From Haliscomenobacter sp041740695 (GTDB taxonomy: Bacteria > Bacteroidota > Bacteroidia > Chitinophagales > Saprospiraceae): 64,000 bases of DNA. The notes beneath the pieces were generated by a model. The model saw nothing but the letters and a program-made list of their open reading frames with translations. It was not told where the DNA came from and ran no database searches. A program made the translations under genes and the position numbers. Positions 43,205-52,225 of this stretch are shown one piece after another. The stretch covers positions 1 through 64,000 of the forward strand of contig NZ_JBGSLK010000113.1 in NCBI RefSeq assembly GCF_041740695.1. The letters are read 5' to 3'. The stretch's first letter is position 1. Every line of letters begins with the position of its first letter.

Positions 43205-46200
43205 TCAACGGCACACCACTTTACCTGAAGCGACCACACTGCCTTGGGCGTCTTTGATTAGGTAGAAGTAAAGGCCGCTGGGTAACCGTCCGGTATCAAT
43301 CCGTTCAATCGCACCATTGATGTGCTGATTTAGCAATACTTGGGCCTGACTATTTTGCAGATAGAAAGTATATAGCGCTGCATTGGTGCTGCTTTTTACT
43401 AATTCAACTTGCAAATAATCAAAAAATGGATTGGGGTAAACCTTTGCTTCGATCCCAGTCGGCCCCTGGCCTCCACCCTTTTTAGGCAACGCTGATACCA
43501 TAATATTCCCTGTCGTATTGGTCGTAATCGGAGGATTGTAATCGAAATAAATGTGCGCCGTATTGGCAATTTCAGTCTGCTCCGCTAGTCCCGCTTTAGC
43601 CGAAATCTGATACCGCACGAAGCCGTGACTAAGCGGTTCATTTGTTTTGGTTGGAGGCAGCAAAATATTGCGGAATAAAAATTCAACGGCCCCATCTTTA
43701 ACTAGGTGGGTTTCTACAGGGTGGCTAGCCATGATCGGCTTAAAGGTTTTCCAATCCAAATTGCCATCCAAGGTGTCTCTAACTACCACCGTAAATGCAG
43801 TATCCGTACCCGTGTTTTGAAAGCGAATGGTGTACTCCATACGCTCTTTAAACAAGGTGAAATTTTGGTTGTAATTGGCAATCCGAGTAGGTTGAACCAA
43901 TTTGTCATTGGGATCGTAAGCACAGCGAATTTCTGAGCGATAATCGTAAGTATTCGCGAGGAGGAGCTGTCCCGTATTGTTTTCGACATAGGCTAAGCCA
44001 CGCATCAAAATGGTGTCCCCAAGGAAATCTGTCCCGGCAATGCGGAAAAGTAGCTTCACGGATTTGGTTTCGGAGCCATACAATTGATCCACATCCCAAA
44101 ATAAGGTATCTCCCTGAATTTGACTTGGCGCAGGCTCAGCCTGTACAAAATTGGCCAATTTGCTCAATACCAAGCCGTACCTACCCTGAGTAAACAAACA
44201 AGCTTCATTGTGCAAACTCAACCAAAAGGGAACTTCAAAACCACAACGTGTTGGTGCGGAGTTTAGCCTTACTTTAAGTTTGGGGGCGCTTGAAGTAGGT
44301 TTGAAGCCAAAGTGGCGAACCAGTGGTTTGTTTTTTTCCAACACCACTTGATAACTCAGAGAATCCGTACTCAGCTCCCAGCAAGAGTCTGGCGCGACAC
44401 TGATGCGGTATTTTCCTTCGGGGGCATAAAAGCGGTATTGGCCTTGAGCATCCGTGTAGGAGGCCAGGGCAGCAGGTTCTAGATTGACGGGCAGATTGAA
44501 GATTTTTTGCTCCGAAGAGTCGTATTTGTGGTTGTTGTTTTCATCCCAGAAGGCGAAGCCGGAAATGGATGGGTGGTTGGCAAGGTTTTCCAACCAGGAT
44601 ATTTTTTCAACCTTCCCTACAATCGCCAAAAGTAAATCTTCATCTTCATCTAAATCCAAATCAGCTGAGGAAATACGATATATTATATTTTTTTTTTCAG
44701 CAAAAGAAATAAATCTCTTAACGAAAGCCTCATTGCCTTGATTTTCAAGCCATCTTATTTTTCCATTGTTTTCTCCTTGAATAATATCAGTGTCTCCATC
44801 TTTATCGACATCAAAATTTAATAGTGATGGGAAATCAAGTGAGTCAACACTCAGTTTTATAGCTTTAAATACACCTTGCCCGTTATTTTGATACCATACT
44901 GTGTATGCACTAACATAGCTATCTCCTATCGTCAACAAATCATGATCACCATCATTATCTAAATCATCAACTAAAAGTTGGTGAGGTAAATAAGTATCTC
45001 GCAAAACTTGTTTGGTAAAATTCGCTTTCCCATCGTTGACAAAAAAATGAATCAAAAAATCACGTTTAGTTATCAATACAATATCCATATCTAAATCATT
45101 ATCAATATCTTTTACAGCTAAATCTTTAATGTCTTTAAATCCATGCGCGATAGTGTAGAAATCTACAAAAGTACCATTGCCCTCATTTTTAAAATAAAGT
45201 AGTTCCTCTCTTGAGTCATCATTTAGCACAAGGTCTAAATAACCATCTCCATTTATATCGCCTTGGCCAACAGTACTGTATGAAAGCCCATATTTAGTCA
45301 CAGGATTAAATGATAAGAACCCTTTGTTGCCTTCATTCTTAAACCATTTAACAGCAGATCCAGACATCATGGCCGCTATGTCAAGATCCTTGTCTCCATC
45401 CACATCCATTACTTTGGCATCGAGGGCATTTTCTCTATCACTGATAATAATTTGTTCTGAAAAATTACCTTTTTGTAGATTTTTGAACCATCCAATCGTA
45501 TGATCAGTATAGGATGTTGCAATGATGTCTAAATCTCCATCTCCATCCAGGTCACCAGGTATAAGAGCACGTACATCCTTAATATTGGGGTGTATTAAAT
45601 TCTGAAAAGCCCCAAAACCCGTCTTTACATTGTTGATAAATAGCCCTAATTCGTCATTTTCAATTCCATAAATAATATCAACGTCTTGATCTTTATCCAT
45701 GTCTGATAAAGCCAAGTGTCCATTCCCGCCAGTGAAAGTTTTATGCAAGATGGCTTTTTCTTTGAAATTACCGTTTCCATCATTTTTATAACTGAAAAGG
45801 GAAGAGGGATAATCAAAAGTAGTAAAAAGGATATCTCGATCTCCGTCTTTATCAATATCTGCAAATTTCAAACTAGATATGCCTCCAGAAATCACTGAAA
45901 GCCGAATTGGAGTAGAAAATTTTTCACCTCCCTGATTTATATTTATCAAGATAATAGTTGAATCTCTTTTCTGTCCAAAGTCCAGCCCATAAACAAGATC
46001 ATTATCTCCATCATTATCCAAATCACCAATTTCAATAGGTGAGTTCATAAATGTATTGTTGGTATAAATTTCAACAGGTTTAAAACCTCCTTTCCCGTCA
46101 TTTTTCCACCACTGCAATAAATGGTTTTCAGCTACTGCAATAAGGTCAACAAACCCATCTTTATTCAAGTCGGTTACAACCATATTATAAACAAAAGGCG

Positions 46201-46768
46201 GTATTGCTTCCTGATAAAATTTATTATTCCCGTCATTTTTAAACAAAGTGCCAAAAGAAGTGACAATATCCAGATCTTTATCATTGTCCAAATCCACGAC
46301 CTGAAATTTAATTGTTGATCCATATTGTTCTAGTCTTTCTTTGATTGTAATCGCTTCATCAAATTGATTGTTTCCTTTATTTTTGATCCATTTGATGCCT
46401 TGAACAGGGCCAAAAGTATTCCATCTCGCAGTTGTTACAGCAAAGACAATATCCTTTTTTCCATCTCTATCCATGTCGGCAATTGCCAATGCATCTATTC
46501 TGAATGAACCTTTAAGTATTACTATTTGCTTTGAAAAAACTCCCCTGCCCTCATTTCGGTATAAAGATATTTTATCCCAGGAAGCAGTAAGAATATCTTC
46601 ATCCCCGTCGTTATCCAAATCGGCAACTTGGATATCATTCAATTCACATACTTCGCATTCCTCAATCACCCGCTCCTTCCCAAACTGCCCCCAAACACGC
46701 CCCAAAATTCCCAAAACCATCACTACTACAACCAGGGTCAATCTCCATTTCCTCATTACAGCATCCAT
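43205..46768 (-). CDS. FG-GAP/VCBS repeat surface protein with T9SS type A sorting domain
   Basis: 1187 residues from the ATG at 46768 (46756 is an alternative); a signal peptide follows (MRKWRLTLVVVVMVLGILGRVWG). Fourteen DxDxDGxxD calcium-binding repeats (DLDNDGDEDILTA ... DLDLDEDEDLLLA) could make two seven-bladed propellers. Then come an SdrD-B-like module (FAFWDENNNHKYDSSEQK), a DUF7619-type module (YDPNDKLVQPTRI, YTIRFQNTGTDTAF) and a T9SS type A tail (VYPNPFFDYLQVEL, LPSGLYFYLIKDA). The repeat half (about 44.6-46.6 kb) is clearly AT-richer than the tail half: a hand count gave 34 G/C in 120 bases at 45001-45120, versus about half in the tail. Confidence 0.9.
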   Translation of the reverse strand: MDAVMRKWRLTLVVVVMVLGILGRVWGQFGKERVIEECEVCELNDIQVADLDNDGDEDILTASWDKISLYRNEGRGVFSKQIVILKGSFRIDALAIADMDRDGKKDIVFAVTTARWNTFGPVQGIKWIKNKGNNQFDEAITIKERLEQYGSTIKFQVVDLDNDKDLDIVTSFGTLFKNDGNNKFYQEAIPPFVYNMVVTDLNKDGFVDLIAVAENHLLQWWKNDGKGGFKPVEIYTNNTFMNSPIEIGDLDNDGDNDLVYGLDFGQKRDSTIILININQGGEKFSTPIRLSVISGGISSLKFADIDKDGDRDILFTTFDYPSSLFSYKNDGNGNFKEKAILHKTFTGGNGHLALSDMDKDQDVDIIYGIENDELGLFINNVKTGFGAFQNLIHPNIKDVRALIPGDLDGDGDLDIIATSYTDHTIGWFKNLQKGNFSEQIIISDRENALDAKVMDVDGDKDLDIAAMMSGSAVKWFKNEGNKGFLSFNPVTKYGLSYSTVGQGDINGDGYLDLVLNDDSREELLYFKNEGNGTFVDFYTIAHGFKDIKDLAVKDIDNDLDMDIVLITKRDFLIHFFVNDGKANFTKQVLRDTYLPHQLLVDDLDNDGDHDLLTIGDSYVSAYTVWYQNNGQGVFKAIKLSVDSLDFPSLLNFDVDKDGDTDIIQGENNGKIRWLENQGNEAFVKRFISFAEKKNIIYRISSADLDLDEDEDLLLAIVGKVEKISWLENLANHPSISGFAFWDENNNHKYDSSEQKIFNLPVNLEPAALASYTDAQGQYRFYAPEGKYRISVAPDSCWELSTDSLSYQVVLEKNKPLVRHFGFKPTSSAPKLKVRLNSAPTRCGFEVPFWLSLHNEACLFTQGRYGLVLSKLANFVQAEPAPSQIQGDTLFWDVDQLYGSETKSVKLLFRIAGTDFLGDTILMRGLAYVENNTGQLLLANTYDYRSEIRCAYDPNDKLVQPTRIANYNQNFTLFKERMEYTIRFQNTGTDTAFTVVVRDTLDGNLDWKTFKPIMASHPVETHLVKDGAVEFLFRNILLPPTKTNEPLSHGFVRYQISAKAGLAEQTEIANTAHIYFDYNPPITTNTTGNIMVSALPKKGGGQGPTGIEAKVYPNPFFDYLQVELVKSSTNAALYTFYLQNSQAQVLLNQHINGAIERIDTGRLPSGLYFYLIKDAQGSVVASGKVVCR

Positions 46769-46857
46769 TTTTTGGTTTAGTAATTTTCCAACAAAAATAA
46801 TACATCCATACAAATCAAAGCAAATCTCTCTGTGTTTTTACTGTTAAATTTTTATCC

Positions 46858-48804
46858 TCACCCCATTTTTATCCCCTTAAACACCTCCAGCGCCCCCGGA
46901 TTCCGCATCGCATCCCGATTCACCGACGACTCTATCGACTTCCCCAACAAAATTTTCTTCACTGGAAGTTCCATCTTTTTACCACTTAATGTATACGGTA
47001 TTTCCGGCACCACAATCACCCGATCCGGCACATGGCGCGGGGAAAAATCCGTCCGCAAGGTGTTGGCAATTTTTTTCAACAAAGCCTCATCCAATACCAC
47101 GCCTTCCGCCAGTACCACGAACAAAGGCATCATCGAATCCCCATTTTCCTGCTCCAGGTTGACGATCAGGCTATCGCGGATTTCGGGTAGTTTTTCCACC
47201 GAGCGGTAAATTTCGCTGGTGCCAATGCGGATGCCCTGGCGATTGAGCGTAGCATCCGAGCGGCCCAGGATGATCAGGCTTTGGCGGGGGGTGATTTGCA
47301 ACCAGTCGCCTTGGCGCCACACACCGGGATAGGTGTCGAAGTAGCTGGCCGTGTAGCGACTAAAATCGGGGTCATTCCAAAATTTCACGGGCATACAGGG
47401 CATCGGCTGGGTGATGACCATTTCGCCGACCTCGTCGATGAGCGGGTATCCGGCTTCATCCCAGGATTCCATGGCGCAGCCGAGGGTGCGGCACTGGATT
47501 TCGCCTTCGTATACCGGCCAAAGTGGATTGCCACCCACAAAAGCGGTACACACGTCCGTTCCGCCACTGATGGAACACAACCAGAGATCCGATTTCACTT
47601 GCTCGTATACCCAGGCGAAACCCTCGGGGGGCAGCGGTGAACCAGTCACCCCAATCGAACGCAGATGCTCCAGTCCAAAACTAGCAGGCTGAATCCCCCC
47701 TTTGATACAGGACAAAATATAGGCAGCGCTGGTACCAAAATGGTTGATGCGCAAATCTGCGGCCATTTTCCACAATACATTGAGATCGGAATAACCGGGG
47801 CTGCCGTCGTACAAGACAATGGTCGCCTTGGCCAAGAGGGCCGCCTGCACAAAATTCCACATCATCCAGCCCGTGGTGGAGTACCAGAAAAAGCGTTCAC
47901 CGGGTCGGACATCGTTGTGAAAATGCAGGTACTTGAGGTGTTCGAGCAGCATCCCGCCCTGACTGTGGGTAATCGCCTTGGGCAAACCCGTGGTGCCTGA
48001 AGAATACAAAATCCAAATGGGGTGGTCAAAAGGGACTTTGGTGAAGGTCAATTCAGCATCTTGGTTTTGAAGGAGGATGGTCGACCAAGCGTTGCTTTGG
48101 AATAAATTCAGCTCAAACTCTTCCACATAAGGAATCACTACTGTATCCAGCAAAGTGGGGAGCTGTTGCTTCAACTGCTGGATTTCAGCCCGCCGATCAA
48201 ATTTTTTCCCACCATAATAATACCCATTCACGGCAATCAAGACCACCGGCTCGATTTGTACAAAACGTTCGAGCACACTACTGACCCCAAAATCAGGGGA
48301 ACAGCAGGACCAAACCGCACCAATGGACAGGCTCGCCAAGAGCGCCACTGTTGCCTGCGGGATGTTGGGCAGGTACCCAACGACCCGATCACCGGGCTTC
48401 ACGCCCACATATAATAGGTGTGCCCGCAGTGCGGCAACCTGAGTACGCAACTCATCCCAACTTGTTTCTTGCCGCTCAATGTGTTCAGCCTGGAAAATAA
48501 TCGCTGGAAACCGATCGTCTGCACGGCGAAAAATCTCCTCGGCATAGTTGAGCAGCGCGCCTTCAAACCAACGAGTATGGGGCATTTCCCCCTGCATGGC
48601 TGCGGAATAAGTCCAGTCCAAGTCAAAATAGCGCAGCAGGGAAGTCCAAAATGCCGCAGGCTGATCCACCGACCATTGCCAGGCGGAGGTATAATCCGCA
48701 GGAATGGCGAGTCCAGATTCTTTTTCCAGCCAATTCAGGTAATGGGTCAGGTTGGTTTGAGCGATCCACTCCGGGGAGGGTGTCCAGCGCAGGTGGTTGT
48801 TCAT
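46858..48804 (-). CDS. acetoacetyl-CoA synthetase
   Basis: 648 residues of the ANL adenylating family. It activates acetoacetate with ATP and CoA, linking ketone bodies or polyhydroxybutyrate-like metabolism to acetyl-CoA. Landmarks: FWTSLLRYFDLDW at the N-terminus, the AMP loop WILYSSGTTGLPKAITHS, FFWYSTTGWMMWNF, IGVTGSPLPPEGF, SISGGTDVCTAFVGGNP, WRQGDWLQI and the adenylation Lys in PYTLSGKKMELPVKKIL. Length and motifs fit acetoacetate-CoA ligase (AacS) rather than acetyl-CoA synthetase. It lies just downstream of the HU gene's terminator. Confidence 0.92.
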   Translation of the reverse strand: MNNHLRWTPSPEWIAQTNLTHYLNWLEKESGLAIPADYTSAWQWSVDQPAAFWTSLLRYFDLDWTYSAAMQGEMPHTRWFEGALLNYAEEIFRRADDRFPAIIFQAEHIERQETSWDELRTQVAALRAHLLYVGVKPGDRVVGYLPNIPQATVALLASLSIGAVWSCCSPDFGVSSVLERFVQIEPVVLIAVNGYYYGGKKFDRRAEIQQLKQQLPTLLDTVVIPYVEEFELNLFQSNAWSTILLQNQDAELTFTKVPFDHPIWILYSSGTTGLPKAITHSQGGMLLEHLKYLHFHNDVRPGERFFWYSTTGWMMWNFVQAALLAKATIVLYDGSPGYSDLNVLWKMAADLRINHFGTSAAYILSCIKGGIQPASFGLEHLRSIGVTGSPLPPEGFAWVYEQVKSDLWLCSISGGTDVCTAFVGGNPLWPVYEGEIQCRTLGCAMESWDEAGYPLIDEVGEMVITQPMPCMPVKFWNDPDFSRYTASYFDTYPGVWRQGDWLQITPRQSLIILGRSDATLNRQGIRIGTSEIYRSVEKLPEIRDSLIVNLEQENGDSMMPLFVVLAEGVVLDEALLKKIANTLRTDFSPRHVPDRVIVVPEIPYTLSGKKMELPVKKILLGKSIESSVNRDAMRNPGALEVFKGIKMG

Positions 48805-48815
48805 GAGGTTTTTTT

Positions 48816-48857
48816 AAAAACAGAAGGGCAACCCTGATCGAAACCCGGATTGCCCTT
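48816..48857 (-). terminator. rho-independent terminator of the HU gene
   Basis: AAGGGCAA (48824-48831) pairs with TTGCCCTT (48850-48857). On the minus strand the stem is followed by CTGTTTTT, 40 bp after the HU stop codon and just before the acetoacetyl-CoA synthetase start. Confidence 0.8.
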
Positions 48858-48898
48858 TTGATTCAAGCAATAATGTTAACGTAGAATAGTCCGCTCGG

Positions 48899-49171
48899 TT
48901 AATTAACTGAGTCAGAAAGTTCTTTGCCAGGCTTGAATTTTACCACTTTTTTGGCATCAATTGTGATGGTTTCACCAGTTTGTGGGTTGCGGCCAGAGCG
49001 AGCGTCACGTTTGGAAACAGAAAAAGTACCGAAACCGATTAGGGTTACTTTTCCGTCGCCTTTCAATTCGGCAGCAATACTGTCCAAAACGGCATTCAGC
49101 GCGTCAGTTGCTTGGGCTTTGGTAATCTTCGCGCCTTCAGCAATTTTGTTAATCAGATCTCCTTTATTCAT
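48899..49171 (-). CDS. HU-family DNA-binding protein
   Basis: 90 residues, the full HU/IHF fold: MNKGDLINKIAEGAKITKAQATDALNAV, then LIGFGTFSVSKRDARSGRNPQTGETI with the DNA-inserting arm. It acts as a small nucleoid protein that bends DNA. A good promoter lies upstream and a terminator downstream, so it is a single-gene transcript. Confidence 0.95.
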   Translation of the reverse strand: MNKGDLINKIAEGAKITKAQATDALNAVLDSIAAELKGDGKVTLIGFGTFSVSKRDARSGRNPQTGETITIDAKKVVKFKPGKELSDSVN

Positions 49172-49204
49172 CTCAAAGGGTTTTGATTAAAAATTAATTG
49201 GTGT

Positions 49205-49236
49205 CAAATTTAGGGGCTCTCATTTTTAAAACCAAG
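49205..49236 (-). promoter_or_regulatory. promoter of the HU gene (Bacteroidota type)
   Basis: On the minus strand CTTGG (49232-49236) and TAAATTTG (49205-49212) are separated by 19 bases, matching the -33 TTG / -7 TAnnTTTG arrangement of sigma-ABfr promoters. The ATG lies about 34 bp downstream. Confidence 0.65.
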
Positions 49237-49322
49237 TTATTTTTGGTAAAAAACCCGAAAAACCTAGATTTCACAAGGGCTTTCGAGCGTTATACCCTCA
49301 TAAACGCAAAAAAACAGTTGTT

Positions 49323-49547
49323 ATGTTACCTAAATTTAGAAAAACTTTTGCCTTGCCGTCCAATTTGGCCTTGCTCTTGCTCTGTATTTTCTGTGTGGTG
49401 GGCAGTGCCAGCAGCTTTAGTTGCAGCCGAAAATCGGGTTGCCCGGCCGTAGACACCGTCAGTTCCCGCCTGGCTGGAGGTAAAGAAATGCCCAAAGCCA
49501 AACGCTCTAAGAGTAGTGGTCTTTTCCCCAAAGGGTTCAAACGATAG
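49323..49547 (+). CDS. small exported Cys/Ser-rich basic protein
   Basis: 74 residues. A hydrophobic export signal (LALLLLCIFCVVGSASSFSC) leads to CSRKSGCPAV and a basic tail ending SSGLFPKGFKR. Small proteins with this layout (lipobox-like Cys, KSGCP, and a Lys-rich GLFPK end) seem common in Bacteroidota; I cannot name a family. It is divergent from HU and overlaps the convergent epimerase gene by 11 bp. Confidence 0.6.
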   Translation: MLPKFRKTFALPSNLALLLLCIFCVVGSASSFSCSRKSGCPAVDTVSSRLAGGKEMPKAKRSKSSGLFPKGFKR

Positions 49548-49941
49548 TTTGGCAAAGTTCCAGGAGCACGCCGTTGGCTGACTTGGGATGGACAAAGCAC
49601 ACCAGCTTATTGTCGGCACCGCGCTTGGGTTCCGCATTGAGGAGTTGAAAACCCTCTTTGCGCAGGCGTTCCATTTCGGCGTAAATGTCGTCGACCTCAA
49701 AAGCGATGTGGTGCAAGCCCTCGGGCTTTTTTTCCAGGTATTTGGCGATGGCACTATCCGGGTGGGTAGCCTCCAGCAATTCGATTTTTGCCTCACCAGT
49801 TTGCAAAAAAGAGGTTTTGACATACTCCGAAGCTACTTCTTCCTCTTTATAAGGTGCAATACCCAGGAGTTTTTCAAAATGAGCATTGCTGTCTTCCAGG
49901 TTTTTTACGGCAATGCCGATGTGTTCGAGGCGCAAAATCAT
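49537..49941 (-). CDS. mce: methylmalonyl-CoA epimerase
   Basis: 134 residues from the ATG at 49941 (MILRLEHIGIAVKNLEDSNAHFEKLLG), the standard family start; a longer frame upstream is an artefact. A VOC-fold enzyme interconverting (R)- and (S)-methylmalonyl-CoA. Metal-binding pattern: His in LEHIGIAV, Glu/Gln in KIELLEATHPDS, His in GLHHIAFEVDD and Glu in GVLLELCQ. Together with acetoacetyl-CoA synthetase nearby it points to propionate/branched-chain metabolism. Divergent from prs. Confidence 0.9.
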   Translation of the reverse strand: MILRLEHIGIAVKNLEDSNAHFEKLLGIAPYKEEEVASEYVKTSFLQTGEAKIELLEATHPDSAIAKYLEKKPEGLHHIAFEVDDIYAEMERLRKEGFQLLNAEPKRGADNKLVCFVHPKSANGVLLELCQTIV

Positions 49942-50050
49942 GTGAAACAAGTTGAAAAGTTCAGAGCCAATACAAGATAGGCTTTTTATTTTGCGGCGTA
50001 AACTTTTCAACTCTTCAACACTAAACTTTTCAACTCTTCCAAAATGCACT

Positions 50051-50058
50051 TACCTTTG
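50051..50058 (+). promoter_or_regulatory. Bacteroidota-type -7 box TACCTTTG
   Basis: Matches TAnnTTTG 80 bp ahead of prs. Two direct copies of AACTTTTCAACTCTTC (from about 50001 and 50025) and an inverted GTTGAAAAGTT (49951) lie just upstream and could be a control region. Confidence 0.5.
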
Positions 50059-50137
50059 CAGTAAATTTTTAAAGCTGATCAAAAAAACTGTTCCCGGAAG
50101 AAAAGAATCTTCACGGGTCAGGGGCAATAAACATACA

Positions 50138-51067
50138 ATGGTTGAAGTCAAAATTCTTTCAGGAACCAATTCCAGTTATTTGGCTGAAAAAATTGCCGAT
50201 TATTACGGGAACCCGCTCTGCGATGTAAAAATGAACCGCTTCAGCGATGGCGAAATGCAGCCGGTCATCAATGAATCGGTACGGGGCGCTTACGTCTTTT
50301 TTATCCAATCTACTTTCCCCCCTGCTGAAAACCTCATGGAATTGTTGCTGCTGATAGATGCAGCCAAGCGGGCTTCAGCGGGTTACGTCACCGCGGTGAT
50401 TCCCTATTTTGGTTACGCCCGACAAGACCGCAAGGATCAGCCACGGGTGCCCATTTCAGCCAAATTGATTGCCAACTTATTGGAAGCAGCGGGTGCCAAT
50501 CGGATCATGACCATGGATTTCCACGCTGATCAAATCCAGGGCTTTTTCGACATCCCTGTGGATCACCTCAAAAGTGAAGCCATCTATATTCCTTACCTGC
50601 AAGAACAGGCGATGGACAATATCATTTTTGCTTCGCCGGATGTGGGTGGGGTCAAAAGAGCCCGTTCTTACTCCAAACATTTTCGCACCGAACTAGTGAT
50701 TTGTGACAAATACCGCGAAAAAGCCAACCAAATTGCCGGGATGACCGTGATTGGAAATGTGGAAGGCCGCGATGTCATTTTGGTGGATGATATGGTGGAT
50801 ACAGCTGGTACACTCTGCCGGGCTGCGGATATCATCATGGAAAAAGGAGCGACTAGTGTGCGCGCCATTTGTACCCACCCGATACTTTCTGGCAAGGCGT
50901 ACGAAAATGTAGAAAATTCTGCGCTGACTGAGTTGATTGTGTGTGATACGATTCCGTTAAAGCAAAGTTCACCTAAGATTAAAGTCTTGTCGACTGCGAA
51001 GTTGTTTGCGCGGGCGATTCGGAATACGCATGAGCATCGGTCGATATCTGCCCTCTTCGTAGACTAA
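50138..51067 (+). CDS. prs: ribose-phosphate pyrophosphokinase (PRPP synthetase)
   Basis: 309 residues from the ATG at 50138 (MVEVKILSGTNSSYLAEKIADYYG); the frame upstream is not conserved-looking. It makes PRPP from ribose-5-phosphate and ATP for purine, pyrimidine, His and Trp synthesis. Motifs: FSDGEMQPVINESVRG, FPPAENLMELLLLIDAAKRA, PYFGYARQDRKDQPRVPISAK, MDFHADQIQGFF, and the PRPP loop ILVDDMVDTAGTL. Followed by two REP-like hairpins and then rplY, the usual neighbour of prs in many bacteria. Confidence 0.97.
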   Translation: MVEVKILSGTNSSYLAEKIADYYGNPLCDVKMNRFSDGEMQPVINESVRGAYVFFIQSTFPPAENLMELLLLIDAAKRASAGYVTAVIPYFGYARQDRKDQPRVPISAKLIANLLEAAGANRIMTMDFHADQIQGFFDIPVDHLKSEAIYIPYLQEQAMDNIIFASPDVGGVKRARSYSKHFRTELVICDKYREKANQIAGMTVIGNVEGRDVILVDDMVDTAGTLCRAADIIMEKGATSVRAICTHPILSGKAYENVENSALTELIVCDTIPLKQSSPKIKVLSTAKLFARAIRNTHEHRSISALFVD

Positions 51068-51069
51068 CT

Positions 51070-51129
51070 CCCACGACTAAAGTCATGGGTTGAGGCGGTT
51101 GGGTGGCCTCCCACGGATAAATCCGTGGG
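51070..51129. repeat. pair of REP-like hairpins
   Basis: CCCACGACTAAAGTCATGGG (51070-51089) and CCCACGGATAAATCCGTGGG (51110-51129) are two adjacent 20-bp stem-loops with the same frame (CCCACG...GTGGG), 20 bp apart, just after the prs stop. Such hairpins resemble those recognised by IS200/IS605-type or REP-associated transposases elsewhere. Confidence 0.8.
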
Positions 51130-51262
51130 TTGGCTGAGCTTATGCAAGATTCCTAGGGGCAACGGACAACACACCCACACGATCACACTTTCACACCCAC
51201 ACTCATTCTTGTGGATTGGCGTTATTTATTCGGGGTGTGGGATAAAAAAATCAGAAAGTTTT

Positions 51263-51270
51263 TATCTTTG
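51263..51270 (+). promoter_or_regulatory. Bacteroidota-type -7 box TATCTTTG
   Basis: Exact TAnnTTTG match, about 62 bp ahead of the rplY ATG, giving a leader of about 55 bases. No obvious -33 box in the expected spacing. Confidence 0.55.
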
Positions 51271-51331
51271 CGTGCCCTAAGCGAAGGCTTGGGTATCTAA
51301 CGTATTATTAACCATACATTTGTCTCAAATC

Positions 51332-51928
51332 ATGGAAACAATTGCTATCACTGGTCAGTCTAGATCTGGCCTGGGCAAAAAGCCATCCAAAGATTTGCGG
51401 AACGATGGCCGAATCCCGTGTGTATTGTACGGAGGGCAGGACGTAGTTCATTTTTCAGTTACACTGAACGACGTCAAAAACCTCATCTATACACCAGATT
51501 TCCGCGTTGCAAATCTGACTGTTGACGGTGCAACTTACCGTTGTATCGTAAAAGATTACCAATTGCACCCACTGACCAGCAATTTGACCCACATCGACTT
51601 CCTGAGTCTGATTGATGGTCAAAAAGTAAAACTGGAAGTGCCAGTGCGGACCAAAGGCGTTTCTCCTGGGGTAAAGCTGGGGGGTAAATTGCAGCAAAAA
51701 CTACGTCGGGTAAAGGTAAAAACCTTGCCAGAGGAAATGGTTACTGAGCTTTTTATCGACATTTCTCCTTTGGATCTGGGCCAATCTTTGCGGGTTCGCG
51801 ACATCCAGGTTCCTGAAGGAATCGAGCTGTTGAACTCACCAAGCATTCCGGTGGTTACCATCGAAATTCCACGTGCATTGCGTTCTGCTGCTGCCGCTGA
51901 AGCAAAAGATCCTAAGAAGAAGAAATAA
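51332..51928 (+). CDS. rplY: 50S ribosomal protein L25 (general stress protein Ctc type)
   Basis: 198 residues from the ATG at 51332 (METIAITGQSRSGLGKKPSKDLR); an in-frame TTG at 51320 is unlikely. The N-terminal L25 domain binds 5S rRNA (DGRIPCVLYGG, VKDYQLHPLTSNLTHIDFLSL), and a C-terminal TL5-type domain (KLEVPVRTKGVSPGVKLGGKLQQ) follows. The C-terminus is Lys-rich (KDPKKKK). It is followed by a strong terminator. Confidence 0.95.
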   Translation: METIAITGQSRSGLGKKPSKDLRNDGRIPCVLYGGQDVVHFSVTLNDVKNLIYTPDFRVANLTVDGATYRCIVKDYQLHPLTSNLTHIDFLSLIDGQKVKLEVPVRTKGVSPGVKLGGKLQQKLRRVKVKTLPEEMVTELFIDISPLDLGQSLRVRDIQVPEGIELLNSPSIPVVTIEIPRALRSAAAAEAKDPKKKK

Positions 51929-51949
51929 GAAGGAATCCTTCTTTTTCAG

Positions 51950-51989
51950 GGGGTTGTTCGACTTTTATCAAGTTGAACAACCCTTTTTT
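51950..51989 (+). terminator. rho-independent terminator of rplY
   Basis: GGGTTGTTCGACTT (51950-51963) pairs with AAGTTGAACAACCC (51969-51982), followed by T7 (51983-51989). Confidence 0.92.
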
Positions 51990-52037
51990 TATTTCTCCAA
52001 GAACGAAAAAGTTGCTCGGGCGTTAAGAAAAGAGATG

Positions 52038-52045
52038 TATTTTTG
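52038..52045 (+). promoter_or_regulatory. Bacteroidota-type -7 box TATTTTTG
   Basis: TAnnTTTG match just before the palindromic repeat (52052-52173). If used, the repeat would sit within the 5' leader of the TetR-type regulator. Confidence 0.4.
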
Positions 52046-52051
52046 TTTCCT

Positions 52052-52173
52052 AGTAGTGGGGCAAAAATAAGTGCTCATTTTTCCTGAGCCAAAGGATTAG
52101 ATAAGACACTTAAAATGAATCGTTTACTTATCTAATCCTTTGGCAAAATGAGCACTTATTTTTTTATCGCCCC
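52052..52173. repeat. 120-bp palindromic dispersed repeat, copy 3
   Basis: AGTAGTGGGGCAAAAATAAG to TTTTTTTATCGCCCC, pairing through GTGCTCATTTT/AAAATGAGCAC and GCCAAAGGATTAGATAAG/CTTATCTAATCCTTTGGC. The change T to C in GTGCTC is matched by a change in the opposite arm (GAGCAC), i.e. a compensatory pair compared with copies 1 and 2. Confidence 0.92.
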
Positions 52174-52225
52174 CTTCTCGAAGCAATGTGAACAATAACT
52201 AAAGTCTTTTTGGAAAAAGTGGTAT

